Shown: positions 54,485-62,307 of the stretch, in pieces
How positions within the stretch are numbered: position 1 is the stretch's first letter
How the letters are laid out: each line of letters starts with the position of its first letter
Source: Pandoraea norimbergensis
GTDB lineage: Bacteria; Pseudomonadota; Gammaproteobacteria; Burkholderiales; Burkholderiaceae
NCBI RefSeq assembly: GCF_001465545.3
Contig: NZ_CP013480.3
Span: 2,852,001-2,916,000 of the forward strand
Direction: 5' to 3'
Length of the DNA: 64,000 nucleotides
Made by a program: the position numbers and the translations under genes
Notes under the pieces: generated by a model
Databases searched by the model: none
Seen by the model: the letters and a program-made list of their open reading frames with translations, nothing else
Told to the model about the DNA's origin: nothing

Positions 54485-55645
54485 TCAGAACGTATGACGC
54501 ACCCCGGCCATCACCCCTAACTGGTTCACCCCCGCGTTCGGCGAGGCCCCCGCGCCACCTTGGCTGAGGGTGTACGCCGCGCGTGCGCTGTTGAACAGAT
54601 AGCCGGTTTGCAGGTACACGGCCGAGCGACGTGAGAGCAACCACGTGCCGCGCAATGCGGCAATGGTCCCGCGGGTATCGTGTTGCGCGTTCACGATGCG
54701 ATACACGCCGCCGTCGATCACATACTGCGGTGCCAATGTGTACGACGCCGTCAGATAGAACATGTCCGAGTTGACCCCGGGCAGCCCGGCCGCGTCGGTA
54801 CTCACGCGCCGTCCGAGCCACCCGCCGCCGACTTTCCAACTGCCGCCTTTGACATAGCCATTGATCTGAATGCGGGTGTCGGTCGCGCCACTGCCTGCGA
54901 TTGCGACGGGGGCCACACCGTCGAAGAAGTTTGCCGCCGCACCCGGCCCGCCGCGCTGTTGATCGTAGGCGGTGGCAACGCCGAACGACGCCGTGTCGTA
55001 GCGCAGCATGGCCGACCACTGGCGGCACGCCGGGGAGCCGTTCGCCCCGGTGCCGTTCCCCGCGCAGGTGCCTTGCCCCGGCGAGTTGCCCGTGCCGCCG
55101 TTGTCGCGCCCGAACGACCATGTCGCGCCGAACGTCAGGCCCTGCCACGTCTGTTTGTAGGCAACGCTGTTATCGCTCCGGGCATTCGGGATGTACGCGT
55201 CGAATGACCCGAGCCCGCCGTAGATGTCCGGCCCGAGAATGTCCGCGTCGGACAGCGCCCAGAACGTCATCGAATACTGGCGCCCAAAGCTCAGCGTTCC
55301 CCAGTCGTTCTGTAACCCGACCCACGACTGGCGGCCGAACAGCCGTCCGCCCTGATTCACATCGCCAGCGCGCACATTGAACCCGTTCTCAAGCGTGAAC
55401 AACGCGTGCAGACCACCGCCGAGATCCTCGTTGCCACGAATGCCCCAGCGAGAGGGCATCGTCCCTGTGATGCCGGGTACACGCCAGAGGCTATCGCCCG
55501 TCGGTCCGGCATGCGTGACGAATTCGATGCCCGTGTCGAGCACGCCGTATAGCTGGATGTTGCTCTGTGCGAATGCCGGACTCGCGTTCAAACAGGCGAG
55601 CGCCGTCGCCGTTACGCCCATCAGGCGCACCGTTGCTGCTTTCAT
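54485..55645 (-). CDS. Gram-negative porin (Burkholderia type)
   Basis: 386 residues from ATG 55645 with AGGAGA upstream. A signal peptide (VTATALACLNASPAFAQ) is followed by SNIQLYGVLDTGIEFV, the usual first strand. GNEDLGGGLHALFTLENGF and GRLFGRQSWVGLQNDWGTLSFGRQY (read in parts) are the hallmark trimeric-porin segments, and the protein ends in GVRHTF with C-terminal Phe. It is the last gene of the aromatic-catabolism operon and presumably admits the substrate. Confidence 0.92.
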   Translation of the reverse strand: MKAATVRLMGVTATALACLNASPAFAQSNIQLYGVLDTGIEFVTHAGPTGDSLWRVPGITGTMPSRWGIRGNEDLGGGLHALFTLENGFNVRAGDVNQGGRLFGRQSWVGLQNDWGTLSFGRQYSMTFWALSDADILGPDIYGGLGSFDAYIPNARSDNSVAYKQTWQGLTFGATWSFGRDNGGTGNSPGQGTCAGNGTGANGSPACRQWSAMLRYDTASFGVATAYDQQRGGPGAAANFFDGVAPVAIAGSGATDTRIQINGYVKGGSWKVGGGWLGRRVSTDAAGLPGVNSDMFYLTASYTLAPQYVIDGGVYRIVNAQHDTRGTIAALRGTWLLSRRSAVYLQTGYLFNSARAAYTLSQGGAGASPNAGVNQLGVMAGVRHTF

Positions 55646-55696
55646 TGCTGTCTCCTCAGTCGATGCCAGTGTGTCTGGTCTGTTGTGCCGACGCGC

Positions 55697-56692
55697 TCAG
55701 GCGCGGGGGGTGTCGGCTATCGTGCCGGTGGCGGTATCGGTATTACGGATGAAATCGGCGGGCACCTCGGGGCCCCACAAGTACAGGGAGTCTTCCGGGT
55801 CGAAGTCGCCGGCGGGCCATGTCTGGTCCTTCGCGACGTAGTCGATGTCAGCCGAGTACTCACTGAACGATCCCCACGGGTCCTGCACGTAGTGGAAGTA
55901 GTTCGAGCCGAGCACGTGGCGCCCTGTGCCCCAGCCATGGCGGTAGCCCGCCGCCGCCATCTGCGCAGCGCCATTGCCGACTTCGTCCAAGCTCGCAACG
56001 TCCCAAGAGCAGTGATGCCAGCCGCGCGCGTGACTCTTCGCGAAGGCCACCAGATGGTGGTCACAGCCGTGCGGCGCATGCGTGAAGGCGATGAGATCCT
56101 GCGAGCGGTCCGACAACCGAAGGCCGAGCGCGTTGCTGTAGAACGCGAGCGAACCCAGAACGTCAGGCGTAAAGAGCAGCACATGCGACAGGCGACGCGG
56201 CCGTACCTGCACTACGTCGTGCCGGCAATGCGTGCCTCGCGCACCGTTGGCGGTGGAATTCAGCGTGAACGACGGTTTCACGTCGGGCGATGTCTTCACA
56301 CCGACCCGCACGCCGATCAGGTTGCCGTCGGGGTCGCGGAACCAGAAACCGGTGTCGGGAGGGCATCCGCTGGTGGCCATGAGCGATGCCGGGGCGTCCG
56401 CAGCGGTCGCCCCCGCTCGCACTACCTGTTCGCGCAGCGCATCGAAATCCTGCGCAAAGCAGTTGAATTGCAGATACGCAAGCGACTTGCCGTCCGCCGG
56501 CAGCACACGCGCCCAGCGATGGCCGTCCGCCGCGCGAAGCTCAAGTGCTTGACCGGGCGCGGCGGCTTCGCTCACTTCCAGACCGAATGCGGTGAAGAAA
56601 TGCTGTGCTTGTGCCAGCGACGGCACGTTGAGTGCAAAGTGATCGATCGAATGCACGGCGCACGGCGTGCCGGGCAAGGGCGATGCAGTCAT
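55697..56692 (-). CDS. Extradiol-type (VOC superfamily) dioxygenase
   Basis: 331 residues; start 56692 is preceded by GGAGGA. Two vicinal-oxygen-chelate modules are visible: IDHFALNVPSLAQAQHFFTAFGL at the start (read in parts) and LSHVLLFTPDVLGSLAFYSNALGL from about residue 170. The type I extradiol metal ligands can be seen in the second module: His in RLSHVLLF, His in RGWHHCSWDV and Glu in GSFSEYSAD. It probably cleaves the catechol or hydroquinone-type ring made by the co-transcribed flavin monooxygenase. The natural substrate cannot be read from sequence. Confidence 0.85.
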   Translation of the reverse strand: MTASPLPGTPCAVHSIDHFALNVPSLAQAQHFFTAFGLEVSEAAAPGQALELRAADGHRWARVLPADGKSLAYLQFNCFAQDFDALREQVVRAGATAADAPASLMATSGCPPDTGFWFRDPDGNLIGVRVGVKTSPDVKPSFTLNSTANGARGTHCRHDVVQVRPRRLSHVLLFTPDVLGSLAFYSNALGLRLSDRSQDLIAFTHAPHGCDHHLVAFAKSHARGWHHCSWDVASLDEVGNGAAQMAAAGYRHGWGTGRHVLGSNYFHYVQDPWGSFSEYSADIDYVAKDQTWPAGDFDPEDSLYLWGPEVPADFIRNTDTATGTIADTPRA

Positions 56693-56759
56693 GACGTCCT
56701 CCGGGCAGAGACCTGCCGGGATCGCACGCAGTTCGCGCGATGCCGGCAGCAGGTAAGCA

Positions 56760-57623
56760 TCAGGCGCGCGACTTGCGCAGCGTCACTTCATCGGCAATCG
56801 CGTTGCGCAACAGGCCCACGCGCTCGATTTCGACTTCGCATACGTCGCCTTCGCGCATCAGCAGCTTCGGCGTGCGCGCCCAGCCAATGCCCGAGGGCGT
56901 GCCGGCCACAATGACGTCGCCCGGCTCCAGCGTGATGGCCTGACTGATGACCTCGATCAGCGTCGCGACATCGAACACCATGTCGTCGGTGCTGGCCGAC
57001 TGCACGACTTCGCCGTTCAGGCGCGTTTGCAACAGCAAGCCACGCGCGCCCGCCGGCAATTCGTCGGCCGTCACCAGATCGGGGCCGAACGCGCCGGTGG
57101 CGTCGAAGTTCTTGCCCATGGTCCATTGGGGCGTCTTGAACTGGTATTCGCGAATGGACCCGTCGTTAAACACCGAATAGCCCGCGACGTGATCCAACGC
57201 GTCTTCGTGACGGATATGGCGGCCGCCGCGACCGATCACCACGGCCAACTCACCTTCATAGTCGACCCCCTCGCTGTCGGGCACGTCCGGCCGGACGATG
57301 GGCGCGTCGTGTGCGACGAGGCTCGTGTTCACGCGAGTAAAGAGCGTCGGATAGTCCGGCTGCGCGTATTGGCTCTCGGCGGAATGGTCGCGGTAGTTCA
57401 GGCCGACGCAAAGGATCTTCGGCGGGCGGCGCAACGGCGCGAGCAAACGCACGGTGTCGGCACTGACGTGACGCGAGGACGTATTGGCCTTGGCGAACGC
57501 GACGAGATCGACGCCGTCGGCAAGCAGGTCTTCGAGGGCATATTCGCCAAGCACGCGGATGCTCTCGGCATCGCGCACACCGAGGCAGGACTTGCCGTCG
57601 AGTTCAAAGCTGACAAAACGCAT
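56760..57623 (-). CDS. Fumarylacetoacetate-hydrolase-family protein
   Basis: 287 residues. FAH fold motifs: ILCVGLNYRDHSAES, VDYEGELAVVIGRGGRHI (metal-binding Glu pair), VAGYSVFNDGSIREYQ, NFDATGAFGPDLVT and LEPGDVIVAGTPSGIGWAR. Members hydrolyse or decarboxylate acyl-pyruvates and ring-cleavage products. In this operon it most likely processes the product of the extradiol dioxygenase. Confidence 0.92.
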   Translation of the reverse strand: MRFVSFELDGKSCLGVRDAESIRVLGEYALEDLLADGVDLVAFAKANTSSRHVSADTVRLLAPLRRPPKILCVGLNYRDHSAESQYAQPDYPTLFTRVNTSLVAHDAPIVRPDVPDSEGVDYEGELAVVIGRGGRHIRHEDALDHVAGYSVFNDGSIREYQFKTPQWTMGKNFDATGAFGPDLVTADELPAGARGLLLQTRLNGEVVQSASTDDMVFDVATLIEVISQAITLEPGDVIVAGTPSGIGWARTPKLLMREGDVCEVEIERVGLLRNAIADEVTLRKSRA

Positions 57624-57671
57624 GGTGACTCCAGAGAAAGAAAGATTGAGTGTGGGGAGCGATGGCCGCAG

Positions 57672-59063
57672 TTACGCGGACGCCATCTGACGGCGGTAGC
57701 GCAAACCGTTGGCGATCATGGCAATGCCGGCGATCACGGCCGGCACCGCGAACACGACGAACGACACCTGAACAGACGACAAGGCGGCGAGCAGCAAGCC
57801 ACCGGTCATCGACCCGATGATCGAGCCGACACGCCCGACGCCAAGCGCCCAGCTCACGCCCGTGGCACGCGCCCGGGTGGTGTAGAAGCCGGCGACGAGC
57901 ACGTTGGCGCCGGTCTGCGCCCCCGACAAACCGAACCCGGCGAAGAACACAGTGACGAAAACCAGCGTCGTCGAATGCAGCGACGTGCCGATGAGCGCAA
58001 TGGAGACGGCGGCGACGACATAAGAGAAAGCGAGCACGACAAACGGATTGAACCGGTCCATCAGACGCGCATTGAGCAACGAGCCGAGCGTGCCGCCGAT
58101 GGGCAGCATCGCGCCCACTTGCGCCGCATGTGCCACGCCGATACCGCTTTCGGTGAGTACCGTCGGCAGCCAACTGCTGATCTGGTAGTAGACCCACAAC
58201 GTGCAGAAGAACGCCAGCCACAGCAGCAACGTGCCGGTGCGGTAGTGGGCGTTGAAGAGCGTCGCCACCGGGCGCTCTGCGACGGCGTTCGTGCCATTCG
58301 CACCATTCGCCCCTTCGGCCTGCTTGCGCTCCGCCGTGGCTTCCGCCGCAAAGGACGCTGCGCCACGCTCGCCCAGACGGGCCAGCGTGCGTTGCATCTG
58401 CTTCGCGAACGCCGGTTTACCGGCCATGAAGCGCAGCGACTCGGGCAATTGCCACGCCACGACCGGCACCAGCACGAGCGGCGCTAGGCCGCCGAAGATA
58501 AAAACGCCTTGCCAGCCGAAGTGCGGAATCAGCCATGCCGCGACATAGCCACCGCAGGCGAGTCCGAGCGTGAAGCCGCAAAACATGAGGGTGACGAGCC
58601 ATGCGCGGTTATGCGCGGGACTGTATTCCGACGACAGCGTGATGGCGTTGGGCATAGCGCCGCCCAGTCCAGCGCCGGTCAGGAACCGGAGAAAGACGAG
58701 CCAGCCGACAGAGGGCGACCACGCGCACGCGAGGCTGCCGATACCGAACAGAAACATTGAGATAAGAATGACGCGCTTGCGGCCGATGCGATCGGCGAGC
58801 GGGCCGAAGAGAAAGCTGCCGATGGTCAGACCGAACAGGCCTGCCCCAAAGACCGGCCCGAGTTCGGCGGGGCTCAACGACCACTGGTGTTTGAGCAGCG
58901 GCGCAACATAGCCGACGCTGGCCACGTCGAAGCCATCGGCCGCGACGATCAGAAAGCAGAGGAAAAGGGTGAGCCGTTGCAGTGCCGTCATGCGCTCGCG
59001 CGTCTGGCTGCGCACGGCGGTGCCGGCACGCGTGGACGTTTGTGACGTCGAATCTACGTACAT
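57672..59063 (-). CDS. MFS transporter, aromatic acid:H+ symporter type
   Basis: 463 residues from ATG 59063, with AGGAGA upstream. Twelve-helix major-facilitator protein of the AAHS group: FLIVAADGFDVASVGYVAP with the DGFD helix-1 motif, PLADRIGRKRVIL (loop 2-3 signature), LRFLTGAGLGGAMPNAITL, and a central loop of about 60 residues rich in Ala/Glu/Asn. Helix-1 Asp and DRIGRK are conserved in PcaK/MhbT-type carriers. It should import the aromatic substrate of the operon. Confidence 0.93.
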   Translation of the reverse strand: MYVDSTSQTSTRAGTAVRSQTRERMTALQRLTLFLCFLIVAADGFDVASVGYVAPLLKHQWSLSPAELGPVFGAGLFGLTIGSFLFGPLADRIGRKRVILISMFLFGIGSLACAWSPSVGWLVFLRFLTGAGLGGAMPNAITLSSEYSPAHNRAWLVTLMFCGFTLGLACGGYVAAWLIPHFGWQGVFIFGGLAPLVLVPVVAWQLPESLRFMAGKPAFAKQMQRTLARLGERGAASFAAEATAERKQAEGANGANGTNAVAERPVATLFNAHYRTGTLLLWLAFFCTLWVYYQISSWLPTVLTESGIGVAHAAQVGAMLPIGGTLGSLLNARLMDRFNPFVVLAFSYVVAAVSIALIGTSLHSTTLVFVTVFFAGFGLSGAQTGANVLVAGFYTTRARATGVSWALGVGRVGSIIGSMTGGLLLAALSSVQVSFVVFAVPAVIAGIAMIANGLRYRRQMASA

Positions 59064-59209
59064 CGTTGTCTCCTGAAGGTAGCCGGCAGTGAAGCCACCG
59101 GTCTGCGACTGCCAGCGTCTGTTGTTCAAGCGCTTGGCCGGCATGTCACAACTGAATGCAACTGAAAAGCGATTAATGGAAGTGAGTCAGCGTTCCTGTC
59201 GTTGTTTGG

Positions 59210-60931
59210 TCAAGACTGCAAGATCGAATCCGCGGTGGCTTGTGCGGTGGCGGTAACCGGATCGAGCGGCTCCAGCGCAAGACAGCGGCGGGCGGCGTTC
59301 ACGAAGGCGCTCTCTAGCGCATCGCCGCGCCACGCGACGTGAAGGTCAGGGCGGATCAACACGTAGTTGCGTTCGTAAAGCCGCTTGAGCAGCGCGGCGT
59401 CAGCGGACGCCGGGACGACAACGGCAACGTCGCCGAGCACGTTACGGGCGGTTTCCACTGCGCTGGCGTCCGGTGTCTGACCATCCACACAGAGCAGCGT
59501 GAACTGCGGTCCCATCGCGTCATACAGAGAGCTGCCGTCGGCAAGCCACGCGTGCGGTGCGCGGTGCCCGGGGCGCGCGCATGGCACGTAGAGATTGGCG
59601 TTGTCGGCGGGCGGGCTGCCGGGTTCCGCTGTCAGGAGCGGTGACGACTCATATCGTGTGCCCAGATGGACACCGGGAATCACGAACTCGTGGCGCGCGT
59701 GAAACGCGAGGTACTCGCCGACCGCGCGCCTTGCCGCGTCGCCTGCCGGGCCTTGTTCGTAGGCTTCGCGGGGCAGGGCGACGTAGCCGATGCTGTCGGC
59801 GAAGTTGCGTGCGAACGCGGTGTTGCGCTCCCCGGCTGGGCGTCGTTCGGCGTCGTAGCTCTGGGCGAGTGCGTCACCGGCACTGCCGCGCACCAGCGCG
59901 ACGAGCTTCCACGCCAGATTGGCGGCGTCGTCGATGCCGGTGTTGTAGCCCAGCCCTCCGGTCGGCGTGAACAAGTGCGCCGCGTCACCGCAGAGAAATG
60001 CGCGGCCGACGACGAGGCGCTCCGCGACGAGGGCGTGTCCCGCCGTCCACGTGGACGAACTCTTCACTTCGAACGGAATATCGGCACCGAGCGCCTGCGC
60101 GATGCGTGAGCGCACGACATCCTCCGACGGCGTTTCATCGTCCTGAAGTTGCACGTTCATGATGAAGTGACCCCGGCCGTCTACGGCCACGATCAAAGCA
60201 CGCTGCGTGGGGCCGAACGTCCAGTATTGCCAAGCCGGTGCCTTGCCGCTCGCGTCGACGAGCGTCGGCGCGTAGAAATAGACGGCCTCCATTTGCCCGC
60301 CCATGAACGATCGCTTCTCACTGGCGACGCCGCCGTAGCGAAGCCCCAGCGAGCGCCGCACGAAGCTGCGCGGGCCGTCGCAGCCGACGACGTAGCGGGC
60401 GCGTACACGACGCACCTGCGCCGGGCGATCCGGCGTGTGAGTCAGCGTAACGACCGCGCTCACGCCATCGGCATCTTGTGCAAGGTCGGTGACCGTCGCG
60501 TCGAAATGGACGTTACACGTCGATTGGCGACGTGCCGCATCGAGCAGCACCGGTTCTATATAGAGCTGCGAGCAACGATGGGGCGGCTCCGGGGTGGGCC
60601 ACGTGAAGCTGTGCGCCTTGGCATAGGCCACGGCATCGCGCGACGCCGGTTGCGAGAGCCGGGCCAGTTCGTGACCGGAAATCGTCGTGAAGTAAGCCAC
60701 GTCGGGGGACTGCTCCGGGGGGAGCCCCAACTGGCGAATATGGGCAGACACGCCGATGCGCCGGAAGTGTTCCATCGTGCGCGCGCTGTTGGCATTCGCG
60801 GCGGGGTGCTGGCTGGTGCCGGGCTTCGTATCGAAGACTTCCACACGCAGGCCCTGTTGCCCGAGCGACGCCGCCAAAAACAAACCCACGGGGCCAGCGC
60901 CCACGATCAATACATCGCAATCCATCGCCAT
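59210..60931 (-). CDS. FAD-dependent aromatic-ring monooxygenase (MhpA/PheA-like)
   Basis: 573 residues; ATG 60931 or 60925 (AGGAGA precedes both). It has the dinucleotide-binding GAGPVGLFLA, the second FAD/NADPH motif VGCDGPRSFVRRSLG, and the GD motif AFLCGDAAHLFTPTGGLGYNTGIDDAANLAW (read in parts). A thioredoxin-like C-terminal domain is characteristic of the MhpA/phenol-hydroxylase type. It is expected to hydroxylate a phenolic acid to a catechol or similar diol using NAD(P)H and O2. It is first in the operon, divergent from the LysR gene. Confidence 0.92.
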   Translation of the reverse strand: MAMDCDVLIVGAGPVGLFLAASLGQQGLRVEVFDTKPGTSQHPAANANSARTMEHFRRIGVSAHIRQLGLPPEQSPDVAYFTTISGHELARLSQPASRDAVAYAKAHSFTWPTPEPPHRCSQLYIEPVLLDAARRQSTCNVHFDATVTDLAQDADGVSAVVTLTHTPDRPAQVRRVRARYVVGCDGPRSFVRRSLGLRYGGVASEKRSFMGGQMEAVYFYAPTLVDASGKAPAWQYWTFGPTQRALIVAVDGRGHFIMNVQLQDDETPSEDVVRSRIAQALGADIPFEVKSSSTWTAGHALVAERLVVGRAFLCGDAAHLFTPTGGLGYNTGIDDAANLAWKLVALVRGSAGDALAQSYDAERRPAGERNTAFARNFADSIGYVALPREAYEQGPAGDAARRAVGEYLAFHARHEFVIPGVHLGTRYESSPLLTAEPGSPPADNANLYVPCARPGHRAPHAWLADGSSLYDAMGPQFTLLCVDGQTPDASAVETARNVLGDVAVVVPASADAALLKRLYERNYVLIRPDLHVAWRGDALESAFVNAARRCLALEPLDPVTATAQATADSILQS

Positions 60932-61003
60932 CGTCTCCTGATGCTCATCTTTGTCACGTCTGTCACGACGTGTTGATGCAAAGGTACGCGGCCACGATGT
61001 ATA

Positions 61004-61031
61004 AATCTATAAAATGAAAATCATAGAGATT
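61004..61031. promoter_or_regulatory. Candidate LysR-type binding dyad
   Basis: AATCTAT (61004-61010) and ATAGAGATT (61023-61031) form an imperfect inverted repeat in the AT-rich 173-base gap between the monooxygenase and LysR starts. The position suits divergent activation and autoregulation. A direct repeat TGTCACG (60952 and 60961) lies closer to the monooxygenase start. Confidence 0.45.
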
Positions 61032-61104
61032 ATGAATTCAATGCATATTGTCGCGATGGCATAGTGGCGGCATCGCGGCGCACAGACGCCATCAGGAGAC
61101 ACGA

Positions 61105-62013
61105 GTGGAATACCCCGATCTGAACTTTCTCTATGTCGTCGAAGCGCTGATGGCAGAACGTAGCGTGTCACGCGCCGCACAGCGCCTCGGGCTGACGCAA
61201 CCGGCGGTGAGTCACGCGCTAGGGCGGCTGCGCACGCGATTTGGCGACGATCTGTTCGTGCGGGCGGGCGCGGTCATGGCGCCGACGCCGACCGGTGAGC
61301 GCGTGGCGGATGGCGTCTCCCGCGCATTGGCATTGATCCGGCAGGATGTGCTGGGCGCACGCGCGTTCGAGCCGACGGACACGCGCCGCACGTTCTCGGT
61401 CTGTCTGAGCGACATGGGCATGATCGTCCTGCTGCCGAGGCTGCTCGCGGCGTTGGCCGAACATGCCCCGATGGCGACGCTGCGTCCGATTCAGGTACCC
61501 GCCGCCGAACTCGGTGCGGCGTTACAGGACGGCGAACTGGATCTGGCCATCGGCTATCTCGACCGGATGGGCGAGCATCTGCACCAGCAACGCCTGTTCA
61601 CGCGGTCGCTGGTGGGCATCCGTCGCGCCGGGCAGAGCAAGCGGGGCAAAGCGGGGAGGGTGGCGGCCATGGATGCCGAGACATTCATGAATACGCGGCA
61701 TGTGGTGGCCGCCACACTGGCGATGACCAACGAACTCCTCGCGAAAGAGCTACACAAGCGCGGCACCCGGCTGAACGTGGGGGTCGAAGTGCCTTACCTG
61801 CTGGCGGTGCCGAGTCTGGTCGCCAATTCGGACTTCATCGCCGTGATTCCGAACGAGTTGGCCGACCTGTTCGGCAAGATGGCCCACGTCGATGCGTTCG
61901 CATTGCCGATTGCCCTGCCGGACCTGACCGTGCGGCAGTTCTGGCATCCCCGGTTTCACAACGACGCGGCGCACCGCTGGTTCCGCAAGCTCGTGGCGGA
62001 TGCCTTGCGGTGA
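61105..62013 (+). CDS. LysR-family transcriptional regulator of the aromatic operon
   Basis: 302 residues from GTG 61105, chosen because AGGAGA (61094-61099) precedes it and the family start (LNFLYVVEALMAERSVSRAA) follows. The upstream 19-residue extension has no family match. The helix-turn-helix is RAAQRLGLTQPAVSHALGRLR, and the effector domain begins near residue 92 (RTFSVCLSDMGMIVLLP). It resembles the NodD/NagR-like subgroup that responds to aromatic acids. It is divergent from the monooxygenase gene, its likely target. Confidence 0.92.
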   Translation: MEYPDLNFLYVVEALMAERSVSRAAQRLGLTQPAVSHALGRLRTRFGDDLFVRAGAVMAPTPTGERVADGVSRALALIRQDVLGARAFEPTDTRRTFSVCLSDMGMIVLLPRLLAALAEHAPMATLRPIQVPAAELGAALQDGELDLAIGYLDRMGEHLHQQRLFTRSLVGIRRAGQSKRGKAGRVAAMDAETFMNTRHVVAATLAMTNELLAKELHKRGTRLNVGVEVPYLLAVPSLVANSDFIAVIPNELADLFGKMAHVDAFALPIALPDLTVRQFWHPRFHNDAAHRWFRKLVADALR

Positions 62014-62307
62014 TCGCAATTAGCCGCAACGTGCGTAGTCTTACTGTGTGACACAGGAATAAACATGTCGATATGCCCATTCTCATCCTGCGGCTTCCAA
62101 GCGCTCGACCGTGGGACTGCGTTACAATCCGGGCCTCGCGTCACTCGGCAACCGGCATCGCATCTGAGCCGCCGACCCTAAGACGTCTGCCAGTGTGGTA
62201 AGGGCAGGCGCCCATGAGAGAAGAACGCATGTGAGAGGAGACCGCTTGTCCCCGGGACTGTTTGATCCGGCGACTCCACACGGTTTTTTTGAAGGTGATT
62301 GATTCTC
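62014..62307. other. Intergenic region upstream of the malate:quinone oxidoreductase
   Basis: 294 bases with no gene seen. GTTACAAT near 62120-62127 could serve as a -10 box. AAGGTGA (62292-62298) is the ribosome site of the following gene. No riboswitch or terminator is evident. Confidence 0.5.
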
